Shown piece by piece: positions 45,145-54,246 of a DNA stretch of 64,000 nucleotides. Below the pieces are notes generated by a model. The model worked only from the letters and a program-made list of their open reading frames with translations. It was not told where the DNA came from and did not search any database. The stretch spans positions 2,418,001 through 2,482,000 of the forward strand of contig NZ_CP079865.1 of assembly GCF_025263565.1 (NCBI RefSeq), written 5' to 3'. The stretch's first letter is position 1; every line of letters starts with the position of its first letter. The DNA is from Mycobacterium sp. SMC-8. Its GTDB lineage: Bacteria > Actinomycetota > Actinomycetes > Mycobacteriales > Mycobacteriaceae. Both the position numbers and the translations under genes were made by a program.

Positions 45145-46221
45145 TTGGCCATCACTGATGTCGCTGCCTACGCGCATCTGACCGACGCGGACATCGACCA
45201 ACTCGCTTGTGAACTCGACGCGATCCGCCGCGACGTCGAAGAATCTCTCGGCGAGCGGGACGCCGCGTACATCCGTCGCACCATCCGATTTCAGCGGACG
45301 TTGGAAGTCCTCGCGCGCCTGGTCATCGGTGCGAGCCGGCGCCGGACCGGTTGGCTGCTGGGGACCTCGATGCTGGCGTTCGCCAAGAGCGTCGAGAACA
45401 TGGAGATCGGCCACAACGTCAGCCACGGCCAATGGGACTGGATGAACGATCCGGAGATCCACTCCAACACCTGGGAGTGGGACATGGTGGCGGTGTCCTC
45501 GCAATGGCGTTACTCGCACAACTATCGTCATCACGTCTTCAACAACATCGTCGGTGTCGACGACGATCTGGGCTTCGGCATCATGCGGGTGACCCGCGAC
45601 GTACCGTGGAAGCGCGAGCATCTGGCGCAGCCGTTCCGGAATGTGTTGCTGGCCATGATTTTCGAATGGGGCATCGGCCTGCACGGCGTGCACTCAGAGC
45701 GGGACCGGTTGACACCCGATGCGGCCGCGGTGAGCCGGGCGCGCAGGAGCTTCGTCGGCAAGATCGCCCGCCAGATGATGAAGGATTACGTCGTGTTCCC
45801 GGCGCTGAGCGGGTTTCGGTGGCGCCGCGCGCTGGGCGCGAACGTGGTGGCAAATCTGGCGCGCAACCTGTGGGCCTATGTGGTGATCTTCTGTGGGCAC
45901 TTCCCGGACGGCGCCGAGAAATTCACCGAGGACGTGCTCGCCACGGAGACACGCGGCGAGTGGTACCTGCGGCAGATCCTGGGCTCGGCGAACTTCACCG
46001 CCGGCCCGGCTCTGGCCTTCGCCAGTGGCAATCTGTGCTACCAGATCGAGCACCACTTGTTTCCCGACCTGCCGAGCAACCGCTACGCGCAGATCGCCGA
46101 GCGCGTGCGCGCCCTTTGCGAGAAGTACCGTCTGCCATACACCACGGGACCGCTGGCCCGGCAGTACTTTCAGGTCTGGTGCGCGATCAACAGGCTGGCG
46201 CTACCCGACGGGCCGCGGTGA
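45145..46221 (+). CDS. Membrane fatty acid desaturase (DesA3/acyl-CoA type)
   Basis: 358 residues from TTG 45145, chosen because the paralogue at 59592 begins with matching sequence ([12 protein letters not shown] against AITDVAAYAHLT). Three histidine boxes bind the diiron centre: [20 protein letters not shown] and [13 protein letters not shown]. Introduces a double bond into acyl chains at the membrane, using electrons from an oxidoreductase not seen here. The family includes the stearoyl-CoA delta-9 desaturase of M. tuberculosis. The two paralogues in this window are 13 kb apart. Confidence 0.9.
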   Translation: MAITDVAAYAHLTDADIDQLACELDAIRRDVEESLGERDAAYIRRTIRFQRTLEVLARLVIGASRRRTGWLLGTSMLAFAKSVENMEIGHNVSHGQWDWMNDPEIHSNTWEWDMVAVSSQWRYSHNYRHHVFNNIVGVDDDLGFGIMRVTRDVPWKREHLAQPFRNVLLAMIFEWGIGLHGVHSERDRLTPDAAAVSRARRSFVGKIARQMMKDYVVFPALSGFRWRRALGANVVANLARNLWAYVVIFCGHFPDGAEKFTEDVLATETRGEWYLRQILGSANFTAGPALAFASGNLCYQIEHHLFPDLPSNRYAQIAERVRALCEKYRLPYTTGPLARQYFQVWCAINRLALPDGPR

Positions 46222-46326
46222 GTCGGCCCGGCGAAGAGTGCGGGGCGCCCGCGAACTGACTCATCGGTAAGAAATATCGGCAAAGGGCTTCCGCAAGGCG
46301 GCCGGCGCAGGGTAAACACATAAGTC

Positions 46327-48903
46327 ATGGGTGCCGGGGCGTATGTGGGTCGAGTTGGTGGGTTGGCGGTCGCGCTGGGGATCGGTGCGGCGGTGTTCAC
46401 CGGCGCGGGGGTCGCGCAGGCTGACGACAGTGGCGGCGGCGCGGAGTCAGAGACGTCGCAGTCCGCCGAGAATTCGACCTCGTCGGCGTCAACTGCTGCC
46501 AACGAAAACGTTTCGGGGACAAGGGAATCCAAAGATCTCTCCGCGGCAGGGGAAGCAGCGGAGATTGCGAGCGAACCAGGGGCGGAGGAGCCCGGCGGCA
46601 CGGAGGACGTCGCCGAGGAAGCCGGCGAAGGCGAGCCGGGCGCCGAAGAAGGTGTCGACGAGGAAGCCGGCGAAGGCGAGCCCGAGCACGAGGAAGCTGT
46701 CGCGGGGCAGCCGGGCGGTGAAGAGGCCGGCGGTGACGAGGCCGGCGACGGGCAAGCCGCCGACGGGGACCGGAAGTCGCCATCCGACGAGGCGGTCGTC
46801 GTCGAGGACGACGAGCCGGTCGGCGACGTCGGCGAGCCGGCCGAGGTCGTCCTTGCGGACGACGGTGCGGCAACCGAGGAAGGACCGGCGGGAGAACCGA
46901 CCGGCGGTCAGACCGCCGGCGAGCCCGTCCCCGGTCCCACCGTCAACCCCGTCGCCGATCAGCCGGCCGTTGCGCCTGTCGTTGCCGACGACGTGTCGGG
47001 ACCGGTCGAGCCCGACACCGAGACCCGGGAACTGGCGGACGCGACGGTCCCCGAACTGCCCGCCGAACCCGAGACGCCCGGCGGGGCGCTGGCGTCGTTG
47101 GTGATGTCGGTGCTGGCCGCCGGACGCGAGGCCACCAACGAGACGCCGCAGTCGGTCGGTGACCAGGTCAGCACCAGCCTCGCCGCCGACGAGTACCCGA
47201 TTCCGACCGACGTCGTGGTCGAGGACTTCAAGCCGCCGTTCGAGTGGCTGCAGCACGTCCCGGTGCTGGGCCGGTTCGTCGTCACGCCGCTGGTGCATCT
47301 GGTGCACGCGCTGCCGTTCGTCGGGGAGTTCCTGCATCCGTTGATCGGCTGGCCGGTGGACCACGACGCGGCGCCCGGTGACCCGAAGCCGCGCACCGTG
47401 CGGGTCACGTCGTTCGACGGCGCGAAGATCTACGTGCATTTCATGCCGGCCAAGGGACTCAAGGCCGGCGAGAGCGCACCGACGGTGCTCTCCGGCCCGG
47501 GGCTGGGGCTGCCCGGAGCGACGACGCTGGGCATCGACATCGACGGGTTCCTGCCCAACGACGTCGTCGGTGTCGGCATGCTGCGCAAGGCGGGCTACAA
47601 CGTGGTGACCTGGGATCCGCGCGGGGAGTGGCATTCCGAGGGCACGATGTTCCTCGACTCGCCCGATTACGAGGGCCGCGACGTCTCGCACATCATCAGC
47701 TGGCTGTCCACACTCGACGCGGTCGAGAAGGTCGACGGTGATCCGAAGATCGGTATGGTCGGCGCGTCCTACGGCGGCGGCATCCAATTGGCCGCTGCCG
47801 CAATCGATCACCGGATCGATGCGATCGTGCCGACCATCGCGTGGAACAACCTCACCGATGTGCTGTTCCCGCGCCAGGCGGTGAACAGCGGCTGGGGCAC
47901 GCTGCTGCCGACGGTGCTGGCCCTGACGTTGGCGCGCGAGCATCCGCGGATCTTCCCTGTGGCGATCTCCGGTGTGCTGCTCGGTTATGCCGATCCGGCC
48001 GACATCGAGCTGGTGGAGAGCTTCGGATATCAAGATCAATTGCAGGACATCACTATTCCCACGTTGCTGATCCAGGGCACAGTCGACACGTTGTTCACGC
48101 TGGACCAGGCGCACCGCAACGCGGTGGAGTTGATCGAGGCCGGAACCACGACGAAGGTGCTCTGGTACTGCGGAGGCCACGGCGCATGCCTGAGCAGCTT
48201 CAACGACGGCCGCAAGGTGTGGGGCGAGACGCTGGAGTGGCTGGACCGCTACGTCAAGGGTGAGGACGTCGAAACGGGACCGCAGTTCGAGTGGGTGGAC
48301 CAGAACGGCGAATGGTATTCGTCGGAGACCTATCCGGTGGGTTCGACCGGTGCGCCGATCGAGGCGTCCAGTGATGACCGCAAGACGCTGCCCTTCGTGC
48401 CGTTCATCGGCGGCTCGGGCCCGAACCCGGCGATCCTGTTGCGGGGACTGGTGCGCACACTGGTCGGACTGCCGTCAGCGGCGCCGGCGCTGAACGCGGT
48501 GAACCTGCGCGTGCCCGACGTCGACGTCGAGACTCAGATCGTGGGGGCACCGGAGCTGACGCTGACGTACTCGGGCCGGGGGACGGCCAAGCACGTGTAC
48601 GCCCAGATCGTCGACGACGAGACGGGCTTGGTGCTGGGTAACCAGGCGACACCGATTCCGGTTGAGCTGGACGGGGAATCGCACACGGTGACGTTCTCGA
48701 TGGAGCAGGTGGCACACACGCTCCAGCCGGGTCAGTCGGTGACCGTGCAGATCGTGACGTCGACGTTCTCGTTCCTGAACTTCTATTCATGGGGGCATGT
48801 GACCGTCGAGGGGATGTCGATCAAGCTGCCGACGGTGAGCGCAGTCGCGTCATCGTCCGCGTCGCCGCCGCCGTCCCTCTCGGCAGGTGCCGACGCCGCG
48901 TGA
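46327..48903 (+). CDS. Secreted CocE/X-Pro dipeptidyl-peptidase-like hydrolase with acidic N-terminal stretch
   Basis: 858 residues. The signal peptide (GRVGGLAVALGIGAAVFTG) resembles that of the sugar dehydrogenase at 3670. Residues about 35-240 are low complexity, rich in Glu, Gly, Asp and Ala with repeats of EEAGEGEP. An alpha/beta hydrolase follows: nucleophile Ser481 in GASYGGG, acid in QGTVDTLFT, and His618 in GGHGAC. The last 150 residues (VDVETQIVGAPELTLTYSGR) form a jelly-roll as in CocE/X-Pro peptidases. It should cleave an ester or peptide outside the cell. Copy C of the 64-base element lies five bases after its stop. Confidence 0.88.
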   Translation: MGAGAYVGRVGGLAVALGIGAAVFTGAGVAQADDSGGGAESETSQSAENSTSSASTAANENVSGTRESKDLSAAGEAAEIASEPGAEEPGGTEDVAEEAGEGEPGAEEGVDEEAGEGEPEHEEAVAGQPGGEEAGGDEAGDGQAADGDRKSPSDEAVVVEDDEPVGDVGEPAEVVLADDGAATEEGPAGEPTGGQTAGEPVPGPTVNPVADQPAVAPVVADDVSGPVEPDTETRELADATVPELPAEPETPGGALASLVMSVLAAGREATNETPQSVGDQVSTSLAADEYPIPTDVVVEDFKPPFEWLQHVPVLGRFVVTPLVHLVHALPFVGEFLHPLIGWPVDHDAAPGDPKPRTVRVTSFDGAKIYVHFMPAKGLKAGESAPTVLSGPGLGLPGATTLGIDIDGFLPNDVVGVGMLRKAGYNVVTWDPRGEWHSEGTMFLDSPDYEGRDVSHIISWLSTLDAVEKVDGDPKIGMVGASYGGGIQLAAAAIDHRIDAIVPTIAWNNLTDVLFPRQAVNSGWGTLLPTVLALTLAREHPRIFPVAISGVLLGYADPADIELVESFGYQDQLQDITIPTLLIQGTVDTLFTLDQAHRNAVELIEAGTTTKVLWYCGGHGACLSSFNDGRKVWGETLEWLDRYVKGEDVETGPQFEWVDQNGEWYSSETYPVGSTGAPIEASSDDRKTLPFVPFIGGSGPNPAILLRGLVRTLVGLPSAAPALNAVNLRVPDVDVETQIVGAPELTLTYSGRGTAKHVYAQIVDDETGLVLGNQATPIPVELDGESHTVTFSMEQVAHTLQPGQSVTVQIVTSTFSFLNFYSWGHVTVEGMSIKLPTVSAVASSSASPPPSLSAGADAA

Positions 48904-48908
48904 GTTCC

Positions 48909-48972
48909 CGCCGAAATCGCATTCCACGCGGCCGCTTTCTCGAAATCACCGCGACAGAAGCGATCTCGGCGG
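48909..48972. repeat. 64-base palindromic intergenic element, copy C
   Basis: Starts with CGCCGAAATCGCATTCCACG, same as copies A and B, and ends AGCGATCTCGGCGG. The arms pair with a few mismatches; the middle differs from A and B. It begins five bases behind the stop codon of the secreted hydrolase gene. Confidence 0.88.
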
Positions 48973-49084
48973 AACACGTGCAGGCGTACAGTGGACATAC
49001 CGGCGGAATGTCGCACGCGCATATTTGAGATCGCGTCGTCGCCGGTCAAACCGGGTCCGCACGTCAACCCAGTCGGGACGCCAG

Positions 49085-49537
49085 ATGGCACAGCAACACA
49101 GGGGCACTGGCTACGGCCAACCCCACAACGGACCTGAGAGCACACCGCGGCTACGCCTGAAGCGGAAATCTCCCACCACCGGGTACGTCGACGGGGCATG
49201 GTGGCCACGAAGCGATGATCTCGCTGCAGAACTGCCCGATCTGCTGGCAGTTCTCTCGGTACGACTGGGCGACGTCTCGCGTGTGACGTACAACCGCGGC
49301 GAGTGGCAGGCCGCGCCGAGGAAGCTGAAAGTCGACGACCAGGTGATCAGGCTGGACGGGTACGACCGTCAGCCGGCCAGCACACTGGGGGTGATCGACG
49401 CCCGTGGTGCGGGCACCGTCCTGCTCGTCGTCCCTGCGCAGTCGGACGATGAGCACGCTCATGCGGTGATGATGGCGGCCGCCGCGCCGGACGACGCGAC
49501 CCGGATCGATCAACTGTTGGCAGCGAGTCAGCGCTGA
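49085..49537 (+). CDS. DUF5994 family protein (second copy)
   Basis: 150 residues from ATG 49085. It shares TGYVDGAWWPRSDDLAAELPDL with the copy at 44200, then LRLKRKSPTTG before and VLLVVPAQSDDEHAHAVMM after. The N-terminal 20 residues are polar. The next gene (WS/DGAT-like) begins 20 bases downstream on the same strand, so the two could be co-transcribed. Function unknown. Confidence 0.82.
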   Translation: MAQQHRGTGYGQPHNGPESTPRLRLKRKSPTTGYVDGAWWPRSDDLAAELPDLLAVLSVRLGDVSRVTYNRGEWQAAPRKLKVDDQVIRLDGYDRQPASTLGVIDARGAGTVLLVVPAQSDDEHAHAVMMAAAAPDDATRIDQLLAASQR

Positions 49538-49557
49538 CGAGCATCGACGATCCGACC

Positions 49558-51036
49558 ATGGCGGGTGCAGATGAGCCCAGGTTGGCCGTCGCCGACGCGC
49601 TGAAGCTCAACCTTCAGACCGCGACGGCGTCCGCCCACTCGATGTCGCTGATAATCCTTGAGGCGTCGGCCGATCTCGACCACGAGACACTTCGCGAGGT
49701 CGTCGCCACCTCGCTGCCGCGGCTTCGACGTTTTCGTAGTCGACTGGTTCACAAGCCCTTGGGCGTCGGCCGCCCGGTATGGGCCGATGTCCACGGCTAC
49801 GACGCCAGCACACAAATCCACAGGGCGACGGCGCCTGGGCCCGGAGGTGAGCGCGAACTTGCCGACGTCCTCACCCGGTTGAGCGTCGATGCGCAACACC
49901 GCTCCCGGGCGTTGTGGCACGCCTGGACGATCGATGGTCTGGCAGGTGGCCGCTGGGGGTTGGCGGTGATGACGTCGCCTGTGCTCGCCGATACGCCACT
50001 GTGGGAACTCTTGGTGTCCACCGAACCCGACCGCCTCAGCCACCCCCCGGCCGAGACGGGCTTCGGGCCTGCACCGTCGATCGGCGGCCTGGTCGCGGAC
50101 ACGGTGAGTGAGATCGTCCAGGGCCAACTGGCCGGGACACGGGTCATCGTCGGCACCGTGTCGGGCGCGGTGCGCGCAGTGTGCCGCGCCGTGCGTGGTG
50201 TGCCGGATTCGCCCACCGACACCGAGGCCGTGTCGTCGATGCGCGGACCGGTGCCCATCACGGTGTTGAACGCCCCGCCGACAGCGCGGAGGGCGGTCGC
50301 CCTCGCGAGGCTGAGATTGGACGACGTGAAGGCGGTCAGCGACGCGTTCGGTTCCAATACGGCCACCGTCGTCCTGACCGCCTTGACCCTGTCGTTGCGG
50401 GATTGGCTGCACCGGTACGGAGACGTGCCGGACGCTCCGCTGTTGATCGAGGTGCCGCTCTCGGAGCCTGCGGGAGATCCCGCCGACAGACCGAACCCGT
50501 CGAGGATGGGGCTGGTGCGCGCTCCGGTACAGCTCGACGATCCGGTGCAGATCCTGACCAACCTGCACACGGCAACCGAGAGGCTGAACATCGATCGCTG
50601 TACCGACGACGAAAAGAGCTCGACCGCAGATGATCTCGCGTCGATGGCATCCCTTCTGCCACCGGAGGCGTTACGGTGGGCGTCGGCTCTGCGCTCGGGC
50701 ATGAACGTGCCGGCATGGCGGCCGCCGGCCCGCCACTGCCGCGTGTCGTTCCTGTCGGCGCAACCGGGCTACTGCGGAGGGGCCAGGGTCGCAGGAACAT
50801 ATACGAGCGCCCCACTGGCGGAGGGTCGGGGTCTGAGTCTCACGGTGACCACTCGCGCTGATGTCATGGATCTCTGCGTGTCGGCCTGCCCTGACAATGT
50901 GCCTGAAATCGGTGACATTGCAGGCGGAATCGTCGATGGGGTCGACGTGCTTCTGGCTGCAGCGGCGAAATCACCACGCGGCGAAGGCCGGTCGGTGGTC
51001 ACCGAAATGACGTCCTACAACTTACGGCGATCCTGA
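49558..51036 (+). CDS. WS/DGAT-family acyltransferase homologue with degenerate active site
   Basis: 492 residues with the two-domain layout of wax ester synthase/diacylglycerol acyltransferases: VADALKLNLQTATASAHSMS and LREVVATSLPRLRRFRSRLV in the first half, NTATVVLTALTLSLRDWLH and VPLLIEVPLS-like elements in the second. At the place of the catalytic HHxxxDG motif it reads WGLAVMTSPVLADTP (residues about 131-145), with no histidine pair and no Asp-Gly. It is therefore unlikely to be an active acyltransferase; it may be a regulatory or structural relative. Start ATG 49558. Confidence 0.75.
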   Translation: MAGADEPRLAVADALKLNLQTATASAHSMSLIILEASADLDHETLREVVATSLPRLRRFRSRLVHKPLGVGRPVWADVHGYDASTQIHRATAPGPGGERELADVLTRLSVDAQHRSRALWHAWTIDGLAGGRWGLAVMTSPVLADTPLWELLVSTEPDRLSHPPAETGFGPAPSIGGLVADTVSEIVQGQLAGTRVIVGTVSGAVRAVCRAVRGVPDSPTDTEAVSSMRGPVPITVLNAPPTARRAVALARLRLDDVKAVSDAFGSNTATVVLTALTLSLRDWLHRYGDVPDAPLLIEVPLSEPAGDPADRPNPSRMGLVRAPVQLDDPVQILTNLHTATERLNIDRCTDDEKSSTADDLASMASLLPPEALRWASALRSGMNVPAWRPPARHCRVSFLSAQPGYCGGARVAGTYTSAPLAEGRGLSLTVTTRADVMDLCVSACPDNVPEIGDIAGGIVDGVDVLLAAAAKSPRGEGRSVVTEMTSYNLRRS

Positions 51037-51100
51037 CGTCCTGCGCCCTACAGCCACCCGAGGGCTGACTCGCCCGGATCCATGCGCAATCAGCTGCGCC

Positions 51101-51120
51101 TTAACCTCGACGTTTCGTGG
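51101..51120 (+). repeat. Left target duplication (TTAA) and inverted repeat of second IS1380 element
   Basis: TTAA at 51101-51104 followed by CCTCGACGTTTCGTGG, which matches the right end imperfectly. Confidence 0.88.
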
Positions 51121-52723
51121 AATAGGCTGTTGACACGACCTGTAATGCACGGAAGTGCCTGTCCTGCTTGAGAAAATGTGACTTGTCTAGGGTCCATGTT
51201 CACAAAGCGGGAAGGCACTCCGTAGGTGAAGCGTAGCGCGGTTCGTTCTCTGCTGGTGGATTCAGGTCGCGAGTCGTTGGTCTCGTCGGCCGGCGGGCTG
51301 CTGTTGGCTCGGACGCTGCACGTCTCGGGACTGGAAAAGGCCATGTCAGAGGTCTTGAAGCGGTGGCGGGCACCACGAACCCTGCACGACCCGGCCAAGG
51401 TGCTCACCGATGTCGCGATCGCGGTGGCACTCGGCGGTGACTGTGCCGCCGATATCGCGGTGGTGCGTGCTCAGCCCGAGCTGTTCGGGGCGGTGGCCTC
51501 CGATGCCACCGTGTCACGTCTGATCGCCACGCTGGCCGGCGACGTCGATGCCGCCGTTGCGGCGATCCGCGCGGCCCGGGCAGCAGCCCGCGCGCACATA
51601 TGGCGGCGCCAGCAACCGCTGGCCGGTACCTCAGGCAGCCAGGTCATCGTCGATCTGGACGCCACCCTGGTGACCGCCCACAGCGACAAACAGGGCGCCA
51701 CCCCAACCTTCAAGTACGGATACGGGTTTCATCCCATGCTCGCCTTCGTCGACCACGGCAGCCACGGATCCGGTGAAGCCCTGGTCGGGTTGCTGCGACC
51801 CGGCTCAGCCGGCTCCAACAGCGCTGCTGACCACATCAGTGTCCTGGATGCCGCGTTGGCCCAACTGCCCGAACCCGAACGGGCCCGGGTGCTGGTGCGC
51901 ACCGACACCGGTGGCGGGGTCAAGGACTTCCTGCACCACATCACCGACCTGGGACTGCAGTACTCAGTCGGGTTCTACGGCATGCCCCCGATCGTCGAAG
52001 CGCTGCGCCGGGTCCCGCGGCGGGCGTGGCGGGCTGCCCTCGACGGCGACGGCACACCACGCGAGGGCGCCCAGGTCGCTGAGTTGACCCGCTACCTGCC
52101 CGACACGCTGAAAGGCTGGCCGGCAGGGATGCGGGTCATCGCCCGCCGAGAACGTCCCCATCCCGGCGCGCAGTTGCGCCTGACCGATGACAACGGGTGG
52201 CGGATCACGTGCTTTGCGACCAACACCCGCGGTTGGTCGATCTGCGATCTCGAAGTCCGGCACCGTCAACGCGCCCGCGCGGAAGACCGCATCCGCAACC
52301 TCAAAGACACCGGACTGACCAACCTGCCGTTTCACGGGTTCGCCCAGAATCAGATCTGGCTGGAGATCACCCTGCTGGCCGCTGACCTGCTGGTCTGGAC
52401 CCAAGTCCTGGCCTTCACCGGCCACCCGGCCAGAGGCTGGGAACCCAAACGACTACGCCTGCGCCTGCTTGCCGTCGCCGGACGCATCATCACCTCAGGG
52501 CGTCGCCGCTACCTACGGCTGCCAAGAGGCTGGCCGTGGAGCGACCTCATCGAATTCGGCTGGACCGCACTGCAACCCACCTAAAACACAGAAACCATTC
52601 CGACGAGCAAAGGACCCAGGAGCACCGGCGAGACGCAACGCCGGAACCCCAGGCCGCCCACGTCAGAACCGCCCACCCACGCCACGAAAAGACCTCAACT
52701 ACCCGCCACGTGAAAGATCGAGG
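51105..52723 (+). mobile_element. IS1380-family insertion sequence (apparently intact)
   Basis: 1619 bases with imperfect inverted repeats: CCTCGACGTTTCGTGG at the left and, at the right (52706-52723), the complement of CCTCGATCTTTCACGTGG. TTAA directly flanks both ends (51101-51104 and 52724-52727), a target duplication. The transposase frame is complete, so the element could be active. It is a different type from the one at 14530, although both transposases are clearly related. Right TTAA forms the stop codon of a small gene. Confidence 0.93.
51226..52584 (+). CDS. IS1380-family DDE transposase
   Basis: 452 residues from GTG 51226, full family length. Catalytic core landmarks are VIVDLDATLVTAHSDKQGAT, EALVGLLRPGSAGSNSAADH, VLVRTDTGGGVKDFLHHITD, and EVRHRQRARAEDRIRNLKDT with the last acidic residue region. 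C-terminal helical part is present through SDLIEFGWTALQP. No interruption. It catalyses cut-and-paste movement into short AT-containing targets. The upstream leader shares sequence with the other element (AGTGCCTGTCCTG and CTAGGGT). Confidence 0.93.
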   Translation: MKRSAVRSLLVDSGRESLVSSAGGLLLARTLHVSGLEKAMSEVLKRWRAPRTLHDPAKVLTDVAIAVALGGDCAADIAVVRAQPELFGAVASDATVSRLIATLAGDVDAAVAAIRAARAAARAHIWRRQQPLAGTSGSQVIVDLDATLVTAHSDKQGATPTFKYGYGFHPMLAFVDHGSHGSGEALVGLLRPGSAGSNSAADHISVLDAALAQLPEPERARVLVRTDTGGGVKDFLHHITDLGLQYSVGFYGMPPIVEALRRVPRRAWRAALDGDGTPREGAQVAELTRYLPDTLKGWPAGMRVIARRERPHPGAQLRLTDDNGWRITCFATNTRGWSICDLEVRHRQRARAEDRIRNLKDTGLTNLPFHGFAQNQIWLEITLLAADLLVWTQVLAFTGHPARGWEPKRLRLRLLAVAGRIITSGRRRYLRLPRGWPWSDLIEFGWTALQPT

Positions 52724-52727
52724 TTAA
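52706..52727 (+). repeat. Right inverted repeat and target duplication (TTAA) of second IS1380 element
   Basis: CCACGTGAAAGATCGAGG at 52706-52723 followed by TTAA at 52724-52727. Confidence 0.88.
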
Positions 52728-52867
52728 TGCCTCTTGATGTTGATGTCGTGTACCGTTGCGGCGGCTGCCGTCTTGGCTGCCGACTTCGCGTTCTTGTCGG
52801 CACGTTTCTCTTTCAGGCTCTTTCCGGACTTCTTCGACATCGTTTGGCGCGGAGACTTGTCAGACAT
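52724..52867 (-). CDS. Small basic lysine/alanine-rich protein
   Basis: 47 residues from ATG 52867 (GAAGGG six bases upstream), starting MSDKSPRQTMSKKSGKSLKE and ending in VHDINIKRH. It is strongly basic with no cysteine or signal peptide, as in small actinobacterial proteins of the SKKSGKSLKEKRA type that may bind nucleic acid; the role is unknown. Its TAA stop lies inside the TTAA target duplication of the neighbouring IS element. The pre-insertion sequence would have had the same stop, so the gene is intact but its 3' untranslated region was replaced by the element. Confidence 0.72.
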   Translation of the reverse strand: MSDKSPRQTMSKKSGKSLKEKRADKNAKSAAKTAAAATVHDINIKRH

Positions 52868-53067
52868 TGGTGGCCCTTCGTCAAGGGGCCTGGGTGGTCC
52901 CGATGTTTCGACCCTACTCCTGATGTCGAGACGGCGGGGTCGGCTTCGGGTGTAGCCTCGAAGCTACTGGGAACCCTGCCGGTCCGGGATGTTCAGCTGA
53001 CTTCTGCTGATTTCGACGAGCAACCGCTCACGCCGCCGCGCCGGTACCACCGTCCGTCGGGATTGTC

Positions 53068-54246
53068 GTGAACGCTGTGCCCACCTTTGAGTCTTCCTTC
53101 GCTGCCGCTTCGAGGCGTCCGCCCGCGGGAATCGTTCGATTCGGGATGCTCGGCGCCTATCCACCGGCGCCGTGGGGGCCGGCCGGTTTCATCTGTGCGC
53201 TGACGGACGCGTTGAGCGCTCGTGGATCCGACGTCGGTGTCGTGCGGGTCGCCGACGGCTCGCGATCTGCCGACCGCCGGGTCGTCGGGGAGCTGGTCAA
53301 CGGTTCCGCATCGTCGGCAGACGAGTGCGTGGCATCGCTCAATCAGAGCGACGTCGCGGTGATACACCACGAGCACGGCCTCTACGGTGGCGCACACGGA
53401 GACGCTCTGCTCGACGTCATCGACGGATTGTGCGTCCCGTCGATTGCCGTCGTGCACAACGTTCTCAAAAACCCTGCTCCGCACCAACGTTGGGTCCTCG
53501 AGCGGGTGGCGGCCACGGTCGATCGGCTGGTGGTGTTGTCCGAGGCGGCGCGGGAGAGACTGTGTCGTGAGTATGGCGTGGACCGCTACAAGATCGCCAT
53601 GATTCCGCATGGCGCCGTACTTCCCAGCGGTCCACGGTTGAAACGCGGTAGCAGACCGGTCATCCTGACTTGCGGCCTGTTGGGCCCCGGAAAAGGTGTC
53701 GAGCGCGTCATCGACGTGATGTCCTCGCTGCAGAGCGTCCCTGGCCGTCCCCGGTATCTGGTGGCCGGACCGACGCATCCGAAAGTGCTTGCCGGCGAGG
53801 GTGAGACCTACCGCGACGCTCGGGTGGAGCAGGCCGGTCGAAGCGGCGTCGCGGACTCGGTGCTCTTGGACGGCCGCTGCATCGACCGGGCATCGCTGGC
53901 AGCACTCCACCAGGCGGCCGCGGTCATCGTGTTGCCCTACGACAGTGCCGATCAGGTGGCCTCGGGGGCCCTTGTTGCTGCTGTCGCAAGCGGTCGGCCT
54001 GTCGTGGCCACGGCGTTCCCGCATGCGGTGGAACTGCTGCGCGACGGTGCCGGCAGCATCGTGGCTCACGACGACCCTGAAGCGCTCGCCGCCGCCTTGC
54101 GTCGGATTCTGACGCAGCCACGGCTGGCCGGGGCGATGGCGGCCAAGGCCCGCCAAATGGCGCCGGCGATGGCGTGGCCGGTTGTCGCCGACGCCTACCT
54201 CCAGGTCGCAGCACAGCTGATGGCGCAGCGGCGGACACGGGTGTAA
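53068..54246 (+). CDS. Glycosyltransferase family 4 protein
   Basis: 392 residues from GTG 53068. A GT-B fold: the N-domain starts FGMLGAYPPAPWGPAGFICA with the Gly-rich loop, and VIHHEHGLYGGAHGD. The C-domain begins RPVILTCGLLGPGKGVERVI, a typical donor-binding start, and contains VIVLPYDSADQVASGALVAA with the acidic E/D-x7-E-type position partly changed. It should transfer a sugar from a nucleotide donor to an acceptor in the cytoplasm; neither can be named. It stands alone without other sugar genes, which is odd for this family. Confidence 0.88.
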   Translation: MNAVPTFESSFAAASRRPPAGIVRFGMLGAYPPAPWGPAGFICALTDALSARGSDVGVVRVADGSRSADRRVVGELVNGSASSADECVASLNQSDVAVIHHEHGLYGGAHGDALLDVIDGLCVPSIAVVHNVLKNPAPHQRWVLERVAATVDRLVVLSEAARERLCREYGVDRYKIAMIPHGAVLPSGPRLKRGSRPVILTCGLLGPGKGVERVIDVMSSLQSVPGRPRYLVAGPTHPKVLAGEGETYRDARVEQAGRSGVADSVLLDGRCIDRASLAALHQAAAVIVLPYDSADQVASGALVAAVASGRPVVATAFPHAVELLRDGAGSIVAHDDPEALAAALRRILTQPRLAGAMAAKARQMAPAMAWPVVADAYLQVAAQLMAQRRTRV

